From Hygrophila difformis (Eukaryota; Streptophyta; Magnoliopsida; Lamiales; Acanthaceae): a DNA stretch of 64,000 nt. The stretch's first letter is position 1. The number at the start of each line of letters is the position of its first letter. The notes below the pieces were generated by a model that was given only the letters and a program-made list of their open reading frames with translations, had not been told where the DNA came from and did not search any database. The stretch spans positions 17,393,073 through 17,457,072 of the forward strand of contig JAOANR010000015.1 in assembly GCA_030278955.1 (NCBI GenBank), written 5' to 3'. Made by a program: the position numbers and the translations under genes. Positions 1 through 9,897 of this stretch are shown here, piece by piece.

Positions 1-126
1 TAGAGAAGAGGATTCTGTCGAGATACCATAAATTGTGTCACGAGCCTAGACCCGCGACATGGATACCTCGACAGATTTACAGAAATTTGGGCAGAGTTTC
101 ACCTTGTGTTGCTAAGCAAAAGTTGT

Positions 127-537
127 GTCGCGGACCGTGGGTCCGCGACAGGAGTTTAGCGACACAAGATTTTTCTGAAAATTTCTAAGTATTTTGGTTC
201 CCAGTCGCTAATCTGAAGTTGTGTCGCGGAGCATGGCTCCGCGACAGGATTTCTAGCGACTGGGGTTTTCAAAATAATACAGGGCATAATTTCCTGTCTC
301 GGAATAAAAGTTGAGTCGCGGACCATGGGTCCGCGACAAGGGTGTTCCGCGACAAGAGCCATGCAGATACAAATAACAAGAATATGAGTCCGGGTCGCTA
401 AGCAAAAGTTGTGTCGCGAACCGTGGGTCCGCGACAGGAATGCCTCGCGACCAGGGGTTCTCAGAATATGAAGACAAGTGTCCCTAGACACCCATGTCGC
501 GGAACAGCCTTCCTGTCGCGAGACGTGGTCTCGCGCC
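127..537 (-). repeat. Cluster of 23-bp near-palindromes, downstream of LTR-B promoter
   Basis: Five units at 127-149, 223-245, 315-337, 413-435 and 515-537. Each has a 10-bp arm, a 3-base centre (GTG or ATG) and the complementary 10-bp arm. Arms seen are GTCGCGGACC, GTCGCGGAGC, GTCGCGAACC and GTCGCGAGAC; most pair perfectly, and those at 413 and 515 have one mismatch. Half-motifs such as TAGCGACA lie between them. In the minus-strand transcript they begin about 650 bases after the TATA box. Confidence 0.85.
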
Positions 538-1190
538 AGGAAGAGGTTAGCGACATGGATGGTTCAGGACACGAGTCAGTAAAAGCAAAAGTGAACAGTG
601 GCATGCAAACAGCGTGATCTCACCTCTATTTCAGATTAAAAAGCTGTTCTACGCTCAAAACAACCAAACAGAAATTGAAAAATTGCAAGAGCATGCTGAA
701 GTAGAAATAAACCTATCTAAAACAGTATTTAAAAAAAAGCATAATCCTAATCTAGGGTTTGATCACACATGAGCATGCACCATCATACAAAAATAAAGAA
801 GCAACAACCATTAATAGAAGCAATAGAGGTCAAATGACCCAGATAAAAATGGAAGCAATAGAAATCCATGGGGTGTGAGACCCATTTCATGATTTGGGAC
901 ACATTTAGAGAATATTTTCCCATTTTTATTCAGTGAGTTTGATAATACCCATGATTTTGGATATTTCAAACCCTAAATCAAAAGTTTAGAAGGAAAAACA
1001 ATGATATTAAGCTGGCTACCTAGCAAACTGAAACAGTAAAACCAACATTAAACTCAACTAATCTAATCTAACTAGTGCAAGAATTAAATAATACAAAAAT
1101 AAAACTAAACTAAAGCTACCTAAGGACTCAGCTCTTCAATCTGTCTTCAAGAAAAATGAATTCTCCACACACCCGAGCATATAGGGATCA

Positions 1191-1209
1191 CCACATATTT
1201 ATAGAGGTG
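1191..1209 (-). promoter_or_regulatory. TATA box of LTR-B
   Basis: The minus strand reads CACCTCTATAAATATGTGG, a strong plant TATA box. It follows GGGCCTAGGG-type sequence just as the TATA box at 4746-4758 does, which supports a conserved LTR promoter. Confidence 0.7.
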
Positions 1210-1373
1210 AAACCCTAGGCCCATGGGCCTTGATCTGAGGCCCGTGTCGCAAGTCATCACACACATCTCAGCCATGTCGCGGATCACGCGATGTGGCGCG
1301 AACTGAGGCCTTATGCTGCAAAGCTTCACGACTGGGTCTTGGTCCTCAACTCTGTGTCGCTAGCCATACTCCT

Positions 1374-1588
1374 GTCGCGAGACCATGGATCGCGCCACGG
1401 GGCTAGCGACAGGGGTCTGGGGACAGTCTCTTCTTCACTGCGATGCTGGTGGCGCGGGACTCCTACTGTGTCGCTAGACCATGGTTCGCGCCACGGGGCT
1501 AGCGACAGGATGTTCCAGGACTGGCTTCCTTTGCATTTCATCATTGTGGCGCTAGCCTGTCCCCTGTCGCGGGACCATGCTTAGCGCC
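1374..1588 (-). repeat. Cluster of 23-bp near-palindromes, upstream of LTR-B promoter
   Basis: Units at 1374-1396, 1470-1492 and 1566-1588, centred on CCATGG-like cores, with arms related to GTCGCGAGAC and one or more arm mismatches. Half-sites with GTCGC and GCGCC lie between them and at 1275-1300. They sit 165-380 bases upstream of the LTR TATA box. Confidence 0.75.
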
Positions 1589-1953
1589 AGGATGCCAGTC
1601 TCGCGACTGGTTCGCCTTGTTAGGCCTGATGGGCCGGAACGTGTGTTTTTGTGGGTTTTTCTATCTTTTCCCATCTTTTTGTATTTTGTGGGCTTGTTTT
1701 ATTCTTTTGCCCATCTTTTTCATTCCTTTTTCTTTTCTTTTCTTTTTCTCATGTTTTTGGATTTTTCTAACATAAATGTGTAATAAAATTACACATTTAT
1801 GCATTTTTCATACCAGCTCAATATTTTTACAATTATGCATAAATCAGTCCAATTCATCTGCTTTCTTATTTAGTATAAGGCCGGAATGCGATCAAATGCC
1901 TGTTTCAGACACGGAAATGGATTGAAAATAATGGTCATTTCTGGCCATTATCA

Positions 1954-2868
1954 CTTCACTTGTTGACAAGTTAAGCATTGGGAAACATACATCTTAACCT
2001 CTTCATATAAGCCCTTCCAATAAAACTCATTCGCAATTCTCTTGAAAGTCCTGTAGATGCCAGCATGCCCTCCTATGAGGGTGTCATGAAACTCATATAA
2101 GATGACCTTGCGTATGGAAGGCTTATCCGGCACACATATTCTGTCCCGAAAGAAAAGCAAGCCATTGATCCATTTATAGTGTGGATCATGTTCTCCCTGC
2201 TGGAGTGCCAAAATCTTGGTTTGAAGAGTGGGATCCAAAATAGTAGCCTGCTGCAAGTCTCGGACTAGCCCTGAAAGCGAGCATGATAAAGCACAAAACT
2301 CCGAATCACTAGGTGGTTGGCGAGATAAAGCATCAGCAGCAGCGTTCACACTACCAGGGCGATAACATATCTCAAAATCAAAACCCACCAATTTGGCTAG
2401 CCATTTTTGTTGTTTAGGTGTCTGGATGGTTTGTGCCACGAGCTCCCGTAAACTAACTTGATCAGTGAGGATAAGAAAGTGAGTGCCCAGAAGGTAGTGT
2501 CGCCACTTCTTAACGGCACAAATGATGGCGTACATTTCCCGATGATAAGCCGAGGCTGCTTGCATATTGGGCGCCAACTTTTTTTGCTAAAAAAAGCGAT
2601 AGGGTGTTGTTGCTGTGAAAGAATTGCGCCCACTCCAACACCTGATGCATCCGTCTCCACTACAAAAGGCTGCTGAAAATCTGGAAGTATCAACACCGGG
2701 GCCTTTGTGAGAGCCTGTTTGAGATTTTGAAAAGCCATGTCGGCTGCATCAGTCCAAATGAAGGCATCCGTAAGCAATAAGTCAGTTAACGGCCCTACAA
2801 TTTGAGCATATCCACAAATGAAACGGCGATAAAATCCAGTGAGTCCCAGGAATGCTCGGACAGCCCGG
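1954..2868 (-). pseudogene. Ty3-gypsy pol fragment: end of RT, RNase H, integrase zinc finger
   Basis: Read from 2868 downwards, this continues the gypsy RT thumb (AFLGLTGFYRRF motif), then RNase H (VVETDASGVGVGAIL, with its catalytic Asp), the polyprotein linker with ADALSRQ, and the integrase HHCC zinc finger (GGHAGIYRTFKR, then CLTCQQ). A one-base-type frameshift lies in an A/T homopolymer at about 2579-2586, between FFSKK and the following LAPNMQ-type segment. The integrase catalytic core is missing because LTR-B begins at 1953. The 5' neighbour of this fragment is at 17677-18925: the break at 2868/17677 joins in frame once the inserted LARD and one target-site copy are removed. Confidence 0.9.
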
Positions 2869-3480
2869 TGATAATGGCCAAAATTGACCATTATTTTCAA
2901 TCTATTTCCGTGTCTAATACGGACATTTGATCGCATTCCGGTCTTATTTAAATAAGAAAGCAGTTGAATTTGACAGATTTATGCAAGTTTGTATAAATAA
3001 TAAGCTGGTATTGAAAAACACAAAAATATTGTTATTTTTATTAATTTTATGTTAAAAAATCCAAAAACATGATAAAAATATTAAAAATCCCACATTGATA
3101 ATTATGGTTTGGTAGTATCTGTTCGGTGGAACACGGATCCATTAAACAGAACACAAACAAAATATCAAGTGGAGCAAAAATACTTATTTATTATGTATTT
3201 TTTATTTTTATATTCTGATGTATATATTTTTAGTTTTTATGCTTATTTATTTTTATTTATGTTTCTGCTATAATTTAAATATATGGTCCACTAATTACTG
3301 TTAATTTAAATTAATTACAGGTATGGTCCAGTCCAATAATCCAATGTGAATCTCAGTCCAGTCCAAATTTGATCAGGCCCAATCAATATTGGCCCAATAC
3401 CAAATCCATTAGCCCAATACCACTTATCCAAGCCCAATTACAATTAGCCCAATACCAAAGTCCAACCAAAAGCCCAAAAT

Positions 3481-3508
3481 TAAACCCTACCCTAAACCTA
3501 ACCCTAAT
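3481..3508 (+). other. Telomere-like words in LTR
   Basis: Several CCCTAAA-type words in tandem (AAACCCTACCCTAAACC and following), degenerate plant telomere repeat or telo-box-like sequence just before the GC island. The same block is in the 3' LTR at 12329-12356. Confidence 0.5.
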
Positions 3509-4060
3509 CCGGCGCCGCCAGCCGCCGCCGACCACCGCTCCGGCCATCTCCCATCCTCATACCCCTCTCGCCGGACAGCCGCTCTGCCGCCCCCATCCAT
3601 TTTCCGACCATCTCATCCGACCTCCGTCACCACCCAAGGCCACCCACAGCTCGCCTCTGCCGCAGCACCATCCAGATGCGCCACCACTGTCCCCCCCCAT
3701 CGCTCGCACCACCAATCGCCATCGCCGCCTTCTCCTCCGTTTCCAACACCATCGCCACCCCTAACATTTCCAACCTGCAACCCCCATTTCCGATAGCGAC
3801 AGCCACCAACCGAGGCTCCCACCTCCACCGCCGCACCCCCATCTTCTCCGACTCACCTATCCACCCTCCATCCAGTCGCCTACACCAATTCCGACAGCGT
3901 TCCACCGCCTCAATCGCCGCCAGCACCACCGCCCTCGACAGCCGTAGCTCCGCCTCCACTGCCCCGACGCCCTCGCGCCACCATCACTCCGCCGTCGCCC
4001 AGATCCGGCCACCATCTACAGCGCCCCCCTCCTCTATCCGACATCAGTGCAACAACCAAA
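3509..4060 (+). other. GC-rich island inside the LTR
   Basis: About 550 bases rich in CCG, CCA and GCC triplets in an otherwise AT-rich LTR. It gives long open frames on both strands, but the products are Pro/Ser/His/Arg-rich low complexity with no domain. The 3' LTR copy (about 12357-12901) has an 11-bp insertion and most of the LTR-to-LTR substitutions in this area. A diverged counterpart occurs in the LTR at 25664-26300; LTR-B lacks it. Confidence 0.75.
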
Positions 4061-4069
4061 CACAGAGAG

Positions 4070-4330
4070 GAAAGAAATGGAGAACAAGAAAGAAAGAAGA
4101 AGAAGCAGTTAGAGGATTAAGAAAACTGAAAAAATGAAAGAACAAGAAAGAAAGAAGAAAGACTGGAACAAGAAAACTGGAAGAAAAGAAAGCTGGGACG
4201 AAGAAGAACAAATGGAGGAAGAAGAACAAGAGGAACGAAGAAGAAGAAGATTGAAGACTGAAGAGAGAAGAAAATGGGGAAAGAGAAGAAGAATTTAGGA
4301 AAGAGAAAGAAGGAGAGAGAGAAAATTAAT
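4070..4330 (+). repeat. Purine-rich (A/G) tract
   Basis: Roughly 260 bases almost purely of AAG, GAA and AGA words on the plus strand, between the GC island and palindrome cluster 1. Repeated at 12929-13189 in the 3' LTR. Confidence 0.7.
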
Positions 4331-4335
4331 CCTTT

Positions 4336-4462
4336 GTCGCGGAGTAGTATATCGCGACCAAGTGCTCCGCGACCAAAAAATTGCTCCGCGACAAAATCTT
4401 ACTCCGAGACTGTGAGAGGAGTAGCAAGATATAAAATTTGTCGCGGAACAATGTTCCGCGAC
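4336..4462 (+). repeat. Palindrome cluster 1 (upstream of TATA), 5' LTR
   Basis: Unit 4440-4462 is perfect: arm GTCGCGGAAC, centre AAT, complementary arm. Unit 4336-4358 is imperfect (arm GTCGCGGAGT, centre AGT). Single half-sites (CTCCGCGACA) lie between. The cluster is about 285-410 bases upstream of the TATA box. Confidence 0.8.
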
Positions 4463-4745
4463 AAATGCATCGCGACCGCGACAGACAGAGGGAATTAAAG
4501 CAAGACAGAGTCACGTGACCCCTCCATTTTGCAATCCCCATGTGCCTAATAAATGAGGGAGTCCCAGGACCTCAGCTACCATAAGCACAAATATGTTTGT
4601 CCTTTCCTCCTGGACTTCAACTCCCGGCCCCTCCTGGGCGCCATCTTGGAGCTAAAAAGTGTTTTGTCCCTAACCAATTTGTTCCGCGACAAAGCAGTTG
4701 TTTGGCAACCAGGTGGGCCTTGAATGGGCCTAGGGCTTAATCCTA

Positions 4746-4758
4746 CTCTATAAATATA
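4746..4758 (+). promoter_or_regulatory. TATA box of 5' LTR
   Basis: CTCTATAAATATA follows GGGCCTAGGGCTTAATC. The same arrangement precedes the TATA boxes of the 3' LTR and of LTR-B, so this is the best candidate for the LTR promoter and the U3/R boundary just downstream. Confidence 0.75.
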
Positions 4759-5404
4759 ACCTCCCACCCCCTTGAACAGTAACCTAGCTACACTTTAGTT
4801 TATTTTACTGTTTTGGAGGCACCACTGTGCTCTCCAAATTAGTGTAGGTAGATAGTTTTATTTATTTTATGCAATGTAGTATATCTTAGCTTAGTTTAAT
4901 TTATGCTTTGTAATAAATTAGTGTAGCTAGTGTTCACTTTTTATCTTTCCAGTTTTATATTTTTGCACTTATGGGTTTGAAACACTTAATCAATGGGTGT
5001 GTTCAAACCATTTTTGGTTTATGATGATATTTGAGAAAATGTTCCACCAAAAATGTGTATGGACCTCTCTTCCATTTTGTGTACTGCTTTGTTTTTATTT
5101 TTGGGTCACTTGACCAATTTTTTTATTTAGATAGATTTTAATGCTTTCTTAGTATTAATAAAATGCATAATCACTTGATATCATCCCTTGATAGGTTTAT
5201 TATCTTAGTTTATCTTCTTTTTTAGATTTTTGTTCCTGTTTGATTTAGCTTGCTGTGTAGTTTAGTAGTTGCTTGCATTTTTATTTTTATTTTAGTTGTT
5301 GTTTTATTTTATTTTAGTCTAGTGTGATAGATCTAAAAAGGGATGTTATTAAAGTGTTATACATATTTATTAAAAATTGCATTTCCTATATTGTATTGCA
5401 TCAC

Positions 5405-6055
5405 GTTGCAACCCCACGGGTTGCAACGTAATTTTTCCCGTTGTGATCCCACGGATCACAACGCACTCCCCCGCAATGCAATATTAGGCGTTATGCTGCC
5501 AAAATTTTTATAAGAATTTTTAAAACCCTTTGTCGCCATACACTTTGTCGCGGAACCACGTTCCGCGACAAAATCCATGTTTAGCGACAAAGGACCAAAT
5601 TCTTGCATTTTGTCTGCATGGCTTTTGTCGCGGAATACCCTTGTCGCGGAACCACGTTCCGCGACAAAATCTTATTCCGAGACAGAAAATTATGCCTTGC
5701 CATTAATTTTGAAACCCTTGGTCGCGAAGCAATCTTGTCGCGGAACCACGTTCCGCGACAAAACCCTTGATTAGCGACCAAGGACCCAAATTCTTGTAAT
5801 TTTATTCTGGGAGGACTCTGTCGCGGAACCTTTGTCGCGGAACCACGTATCGCGACAAAATCATTGTTCCGCGACCAGGAATTATGTCCTTACCAATTTC
5901 CAACCCTTTGTCGCTATGCCTCCTTGTCGCGGAACCATGTTCCGCGACAAAATTTTTGCTTAGCGACAAAATAAACCCTAATTTTCAAAATTCCATTCCT
6001 CTTATTTCCCACCCCTTTGTCACGAAACCTTTGTCGCGGAGCCACGCTCCGCGAC
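5405..6055 (+). repeat. Palindrome cluster 2 (in predicted transcript), 5' LTR
   Basis: Eight 23-bp units of 10+3+10 geometry. 5405-5427: arm GTTGCAACCC. 5440-5462: arm GTTGTGATCC. 5547-5569, 5643-5665 and 5737-5759: arm GTCGCGGAAC. 5834-5856: same arm, two right-arm mismatches. 5926-5948: arm GTCGCGGAAC, centre CAT. 6033-6055: arm GTCGCGGAGC. The centre is CAC in seven of eight. Arms differ while complementarity is kept. TAGCGACAAA-type half-sites are interspersed. In RNA each would form a 10-bp hairpin with a 3-nt loop. Confidence 0.9.
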
Positions 6056-8124
6056 ACAAACTCTGCATCGCGACAAAGTGGCACCTTTTTGCCAAATTTT
6101 TATTCTTCATCTCACTCCATTAATTAATTGAACCTTTATATTAATATTTTGAGGTTGAAATCCAATGATCTCAACCCATGATTAATTTGATATAAAGAAC
6201 TTTGTTCAATTTCCCATTAAAAGATTCTTCTACAAATAATTAAACTCTAATGATCTAAGTATATAATCCGGACTGTAATTAATTAATTAATTATGGAATG
6301 AGTGATTATTTAGACATGAAGAGCGAATATGGAATCAATTCCATACCTTGCATGAGAAACCAATGTCTCTCATGCAAGATGACCCAAAAATATTTTTCTT
6401 TTATTTATTTTGTCTTTTCCCGTAATGTGTGAAACAGCTAATAAGGAATATATCAGATTAATGTTGGCGGGTATTCCCACACGGATAACTAGCTCGTATT
6501 CTGTATATTAATTATTAGTTGTTATTTTGCATGGTCCGAATAGTGGTCGGTGGAAGCCTTGGCGGGTAGTCCATCCGGGATTATAATAGCTGCTCAGCTG
6601 ACCCCTATCCGGATACAGTTTTATTTTTCTTATCTTAATTTCAAACCCGAATCTCAAACTGTGCCAACATTAGACGACATAGGTCATTGTTGTCTAGTAA
6701 TTAAGACAGTGAAAGAACATGTAGGTTTTTCTTTGATTCACAGACAGAAAGGGTCTGAATGATAGCGACCACTGTCATTTAAGATTATTCTGCTGTCTAA
6801 AATCTTTCCATCTGGAATAATTGGGAACTGGATAGCAGATGTTTGCAGTCCAGATCACCCCAGTTATTTCTGGCACTCTCTTCAGCCAAAATTCTTCTCA
6901 TCCCCGGCTATTTCATCTCTGTGTGTCAACTTCTGTCTAAACCCACCTTATATTTTGGGTTATTTAATTTTACACTTCTCTATAAATTTATGCATGATAT
7001 TATTATGTAGATATTGTGGTCAATATTATTTTGGGATCCTTCCCTTGGACACAGGAGTCTTGATTTAAATCAGATGTTTCATAATAAATTTCCAACAAAA
7101 ATTCCTTTATAAATCCGGATCTGAGTAAGGGATAAATTCGACAGTTATGACTAATTCACATCCGACTGGGGGTTGATTTTGGGAAATTAGAAGCAGAGTC
7201 AGCGATTAGGTCTCACCTAGACTGAAAGGATCTGTGTTTTAATTGAGAGTCTAGTACCTGATAGGGAATGATTTTCAGATTTATTATTTTTCCAAAGTTG
7301 CTGTTTGTTGGAAATCTTATATTAAATATTGCACTGGGTCAGATTCCACTTGGATTCCGATAAGGTGTGACAGATAATACTAGAGGAACAACATTCGGGC
7401 CTTGGTTATTTTCTAAGGTAGGGTTGAGTATTCTTTCAACTGCTATCTTCTTCTGCCAAAGCCTATTTTTGAGTCCTGAGTGAGTGCATCCGGAACGAAC
7501 TAATTTTATTAGTTCGTTTCATTAGTTTGTATCTCATAACCACCCGAAGGGAAGTGAACACTGTAAGCGGTTCACCGAGAATAGGGAATTCTTGATCCAC
7601 ACCCGGTCATCCTGACTGGGGGCTTTCTTTTACTACCAGGGTCAGACTTTCAAAAACCTCCGAGTGATAGGATTTTAAATGCTTTCTTTACCGCTTTCTT
7701 TTAAATGCTTTCGTTAGAGGTCACTCGGTTGTATTGAGAGTTGTGTAACTGCTACTAGGACTGAGAGTTAAGGGATAGTTCAGGGTTTGATTAGAATCTT
7801 TGGGTGTGACATGGGGGAATGATAACGGTACTTGACACTTCAATAAATGATTTGTCAGGTGTTGCTTGTCCACCACAGATGAATAATATGCCTCAGCATG
7901 GCCATGTGAGGGCATTTGTGAGTCTGTGGTATCTTAGAATTTGTTTTCTTAAGAGCATGTAAACTCTTACTGTAAGTACATGTCTGTTAAAGGGAACATG
8001 GTATAGAGAGCATGAGAGTTAGCTAACTGATGGATTATCCCAAACTAAGATCTGTGTAACAAAAATGGAAGTTTAATTGTGTTTCATCTGAATCTTGTCC
8101 AATTTTTATTATTTTCTTCATGTC

Positions 8125-8265
8125 CCTTCTGTCTCATTTTAAATCTGCTTTCTTAGATAATCTTAATCGCTTTCTTAGATTAATTTTATTGCTTTCTTAG
8201 ATTAAATTTAATTCGCTTTCTAGAATAATTTTATCTGCTTTATTTTGATTGCTTTCATAGCTTAG
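8125..8265 (+). repeat. Short tandem repeat (CTTTCTTAGATTA type)
   Basis: Five to six degenerate units of about 22-30 bases built on TGCTTTCTTAGATTAA, near the LTR 3' end; duplicated at about 16984-17124 in the 3' LTR. Confidence 0.6.
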
Positions 8266-8817
8266 TTTAAATTCTGTCAAGTAGTTGTTAGTCATTTCAC
8301 AAACTTGAATCGAGTAACCGAGTGGAAAATCTTAGTAAACGGCGTGGGCCCTGCTTCCATCGCACATCCTCCAGTGAACGATCCGGTACTTACTATAAAT
8401 ACTGCAATTTTTGACTCCGTGCGCTTTCGGGGGCACAGTTTCTTAACACGAGTAAATAAAAAAATGTGATTTTTCAGAAAATACTCATGTAGTGGGAATC
8501 TGCCGAAAGTTTCATGGTAGGTAATCTCATGACATGAAATCATGAGAAGTATCATGGCACATATGCCGGGGACCCTCAGTGTGACAGGCTGAAGGTCAAC
8601 CTATCCCGGTTGTACCATGAGACTTGTCAAAAGTTTCATGACATGAGAGGACTGCAGCGCCATTTGAAATTAAAGTACCCCACCTGAGTAATAAAGAGTG
8701 ACACTCTTAATATATCCCTAAACCCATTCCATAAATCATAACTCCTTCTTTTAATAAATTCAAACCTGATATATTTTATAAAAATACTCGTGTTAATGAA
8801 ATTTGACAAAAGTTTCA

Positions 8818-8835
8818 TGGCGCCGTTGCCGGGGA
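8818..8835 (+). promoter_or_regulatory. Primer binding site (tRNA-Asp type)
   Basis: TGGCGCCGTTGCCGGGGA directly abuts the LTR end and is complementary to the 3' end of plant tRNA-Asp(GUC) as I know it. It fixes the 5' LTR boundary at 8817. Confidence 0.88.
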
Positions 8836-9065
8836 GGATGCAGCGTCGTTTATTAAGAAAATTACACTCCGGATTACTCATAGTTAGCTTAGTGTTAGTT
8901 TTGTGTATATATTTCAGAACAGAGAAGTATCCTCAAATCAATTAAACATTTAGAGTACTAAGACTCTAAATGTGAGGATGTTGATTTGAGGGGAAAATCT
9001 AACCGATTTGGTATTGTTGCTTGCAGGAATCATGGAGCCACAAAAATTGGTGTAAGGAGTTAAAT

Positions 9066-9197
9066 GTGGAAGTGTAGCATTTGGGCTACACTACTTTGAT
9101 CTTTCGTTTAATTTTACACTTCTCCAATTGTAAAATCGAGGTTAATTAAACGAAAAATCAAAGAAAAATGGAGAAGTGTAGCATTGGGGCTACACTA
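9066..9197 (+). repeat. Large imperfect inverted repeat in LARD interior
   Basis: A GGAAGTGTAGC...GGCTACAC segment at about 9066-9091 recurs at about 9170-9197. Between them TTCGTTTAATTTTACACTTCTCC (start 9103) is mirrored by the complement-type segment ending near 9180, so the block could fold into a long stem. Each GTGTAGC/GCTACAC pair is itself a small hairpin. Confidence 0.55.
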
Positions 9198-9448
9198 ATT
9201 TGCAATTGTAAATTGCACAACACGTGAGACTCACGTGTTTGTCATCTCCACCACATCCGGACCACGAAGCTCAACCGCTGCTCCATCGCTCATCCACCTC
9301 AACACCACCACTGCGCTGAGGAAGCCCTCATCACTGGTGAAACAACAAATGGGGCAGCAGATCTTCGGACTACCAATTGCTCACCACCATCGGACAAGCC
9401 ACGGCCATCATCTCACCTTCCGTTGCCCCTGTCCCGACTGAGCATCTA

Positions 9449-9897
9449 AAGAGGTTCCCGGTTGGATTAGTTCTGTAATTGATCGAAGATTATATCCGGA
9501 ATTTAAAGAAATATAAAATCCGGAATAATTTTCACAAGCACAGGATTGATCCAACCTAAATTTCTGCAAGTCAAAATTATATATACATATATATATATAA
9601 ATCTCTTGTACATATTATATCAAATAATTCGGGTATTAATCAATTAACTCACATTTAGAGTACTAAGACTCTAAATGTGAGGATGTTGATATTTTTGAGA
9701 AAACCCGATAACTTCTTCTGTGTTTGCTCTGCAGGAATTTGTGGGACCACCAAAAAGAAAATTAAAGCTGCAAAACAGGTCCCTGGTTGGATCAATTCTG
9801 TGATTAATTGAAAGTATTCTTGGAATTTAAAGCAATTTAAAATCCGGAATAACTTTTATAAGAACAGAATTAATCCAACCTAATTTATGCAAGTAAA
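9449..9897 (+). repeat. Imperfect direct repeat in LARD interior
   Basis: A segment of about 120 bases at 9449-9572 (GGTTCCCGGTTGGATTAG ... TCCAACCTAAATTTCTGC) is repeated in diverged form at 9777-9897 (GGTCCCTGGTTGGATCAA ... TCCAACCTAATTTATGC). Together with the repeated AAATGTGAGGATGTTGAT motif this suggests segmental duplication inside the internal domain. Confidence 0.65.

Larger units (their letters stand above)
1..1953 (-). mobile_element. Giant LTR, type B, partial (runs off window start)
   Basis: Read on the minus strand, an LTR starts at 1953 with TGATAATGGCC, the same terminus as the LTRs of the element at 2869-17676, and stays alignable with them for roughly 200 bases. It then diverges but keeps the same order of parts: purine-rich stretch, palindrome cluster, TATA box, palindrome cluster. 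It lacks the GC-rich island of the other copies. The right flank (from 1954) is gypsy integrase sequence, so this LTR element inserted into, or is joined to, the gypsy element. The other end lies outside the window, so length and target duplication are unknown. No coding region was seen; short reading frames here are chance. Confidence 0.75.
2869..8817 (+). repeat. 5' LTR of the LARD
   Basis: Order of parts: AT-rich head (2869-3360); GGCCCAAT-rich segment (3380-3480); telomere-like words (3481-3508); GC-rich island (3509-4060); purine-rich tract (4070-4330); palindrome cluster 1 (4336-4462); TATA box (4746-4758); AT-rich leader; palindrome cluster 2 (5405-6055); then about 2.7 kb of ordinary AT-rich sequence with a short tandem repeat near 8140-8265. 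The reading frames over the GC island (up to 131 codons here, 259 in the other LTR) are low-complexity Pro/His/Ser/Arg and follow trinucleotide composition. I do not regard them as genes. Confidence 0.93.

Noticed and set aside
3490..4060. CpG-island promoter of a host gene
   Set aside because: It is part of a duplicated LTR and no downstream host gene exists; the LTR TATA box lies about 700 bases further on.
5405..6055. Regularly spaced palindromes resembling a CRISPR or REP array
   Set aside because: They lie in LTRs of a plant retroelement, spacing is irregular, spacers are shared between both LTR copies, and the arms vary. No cas genes.
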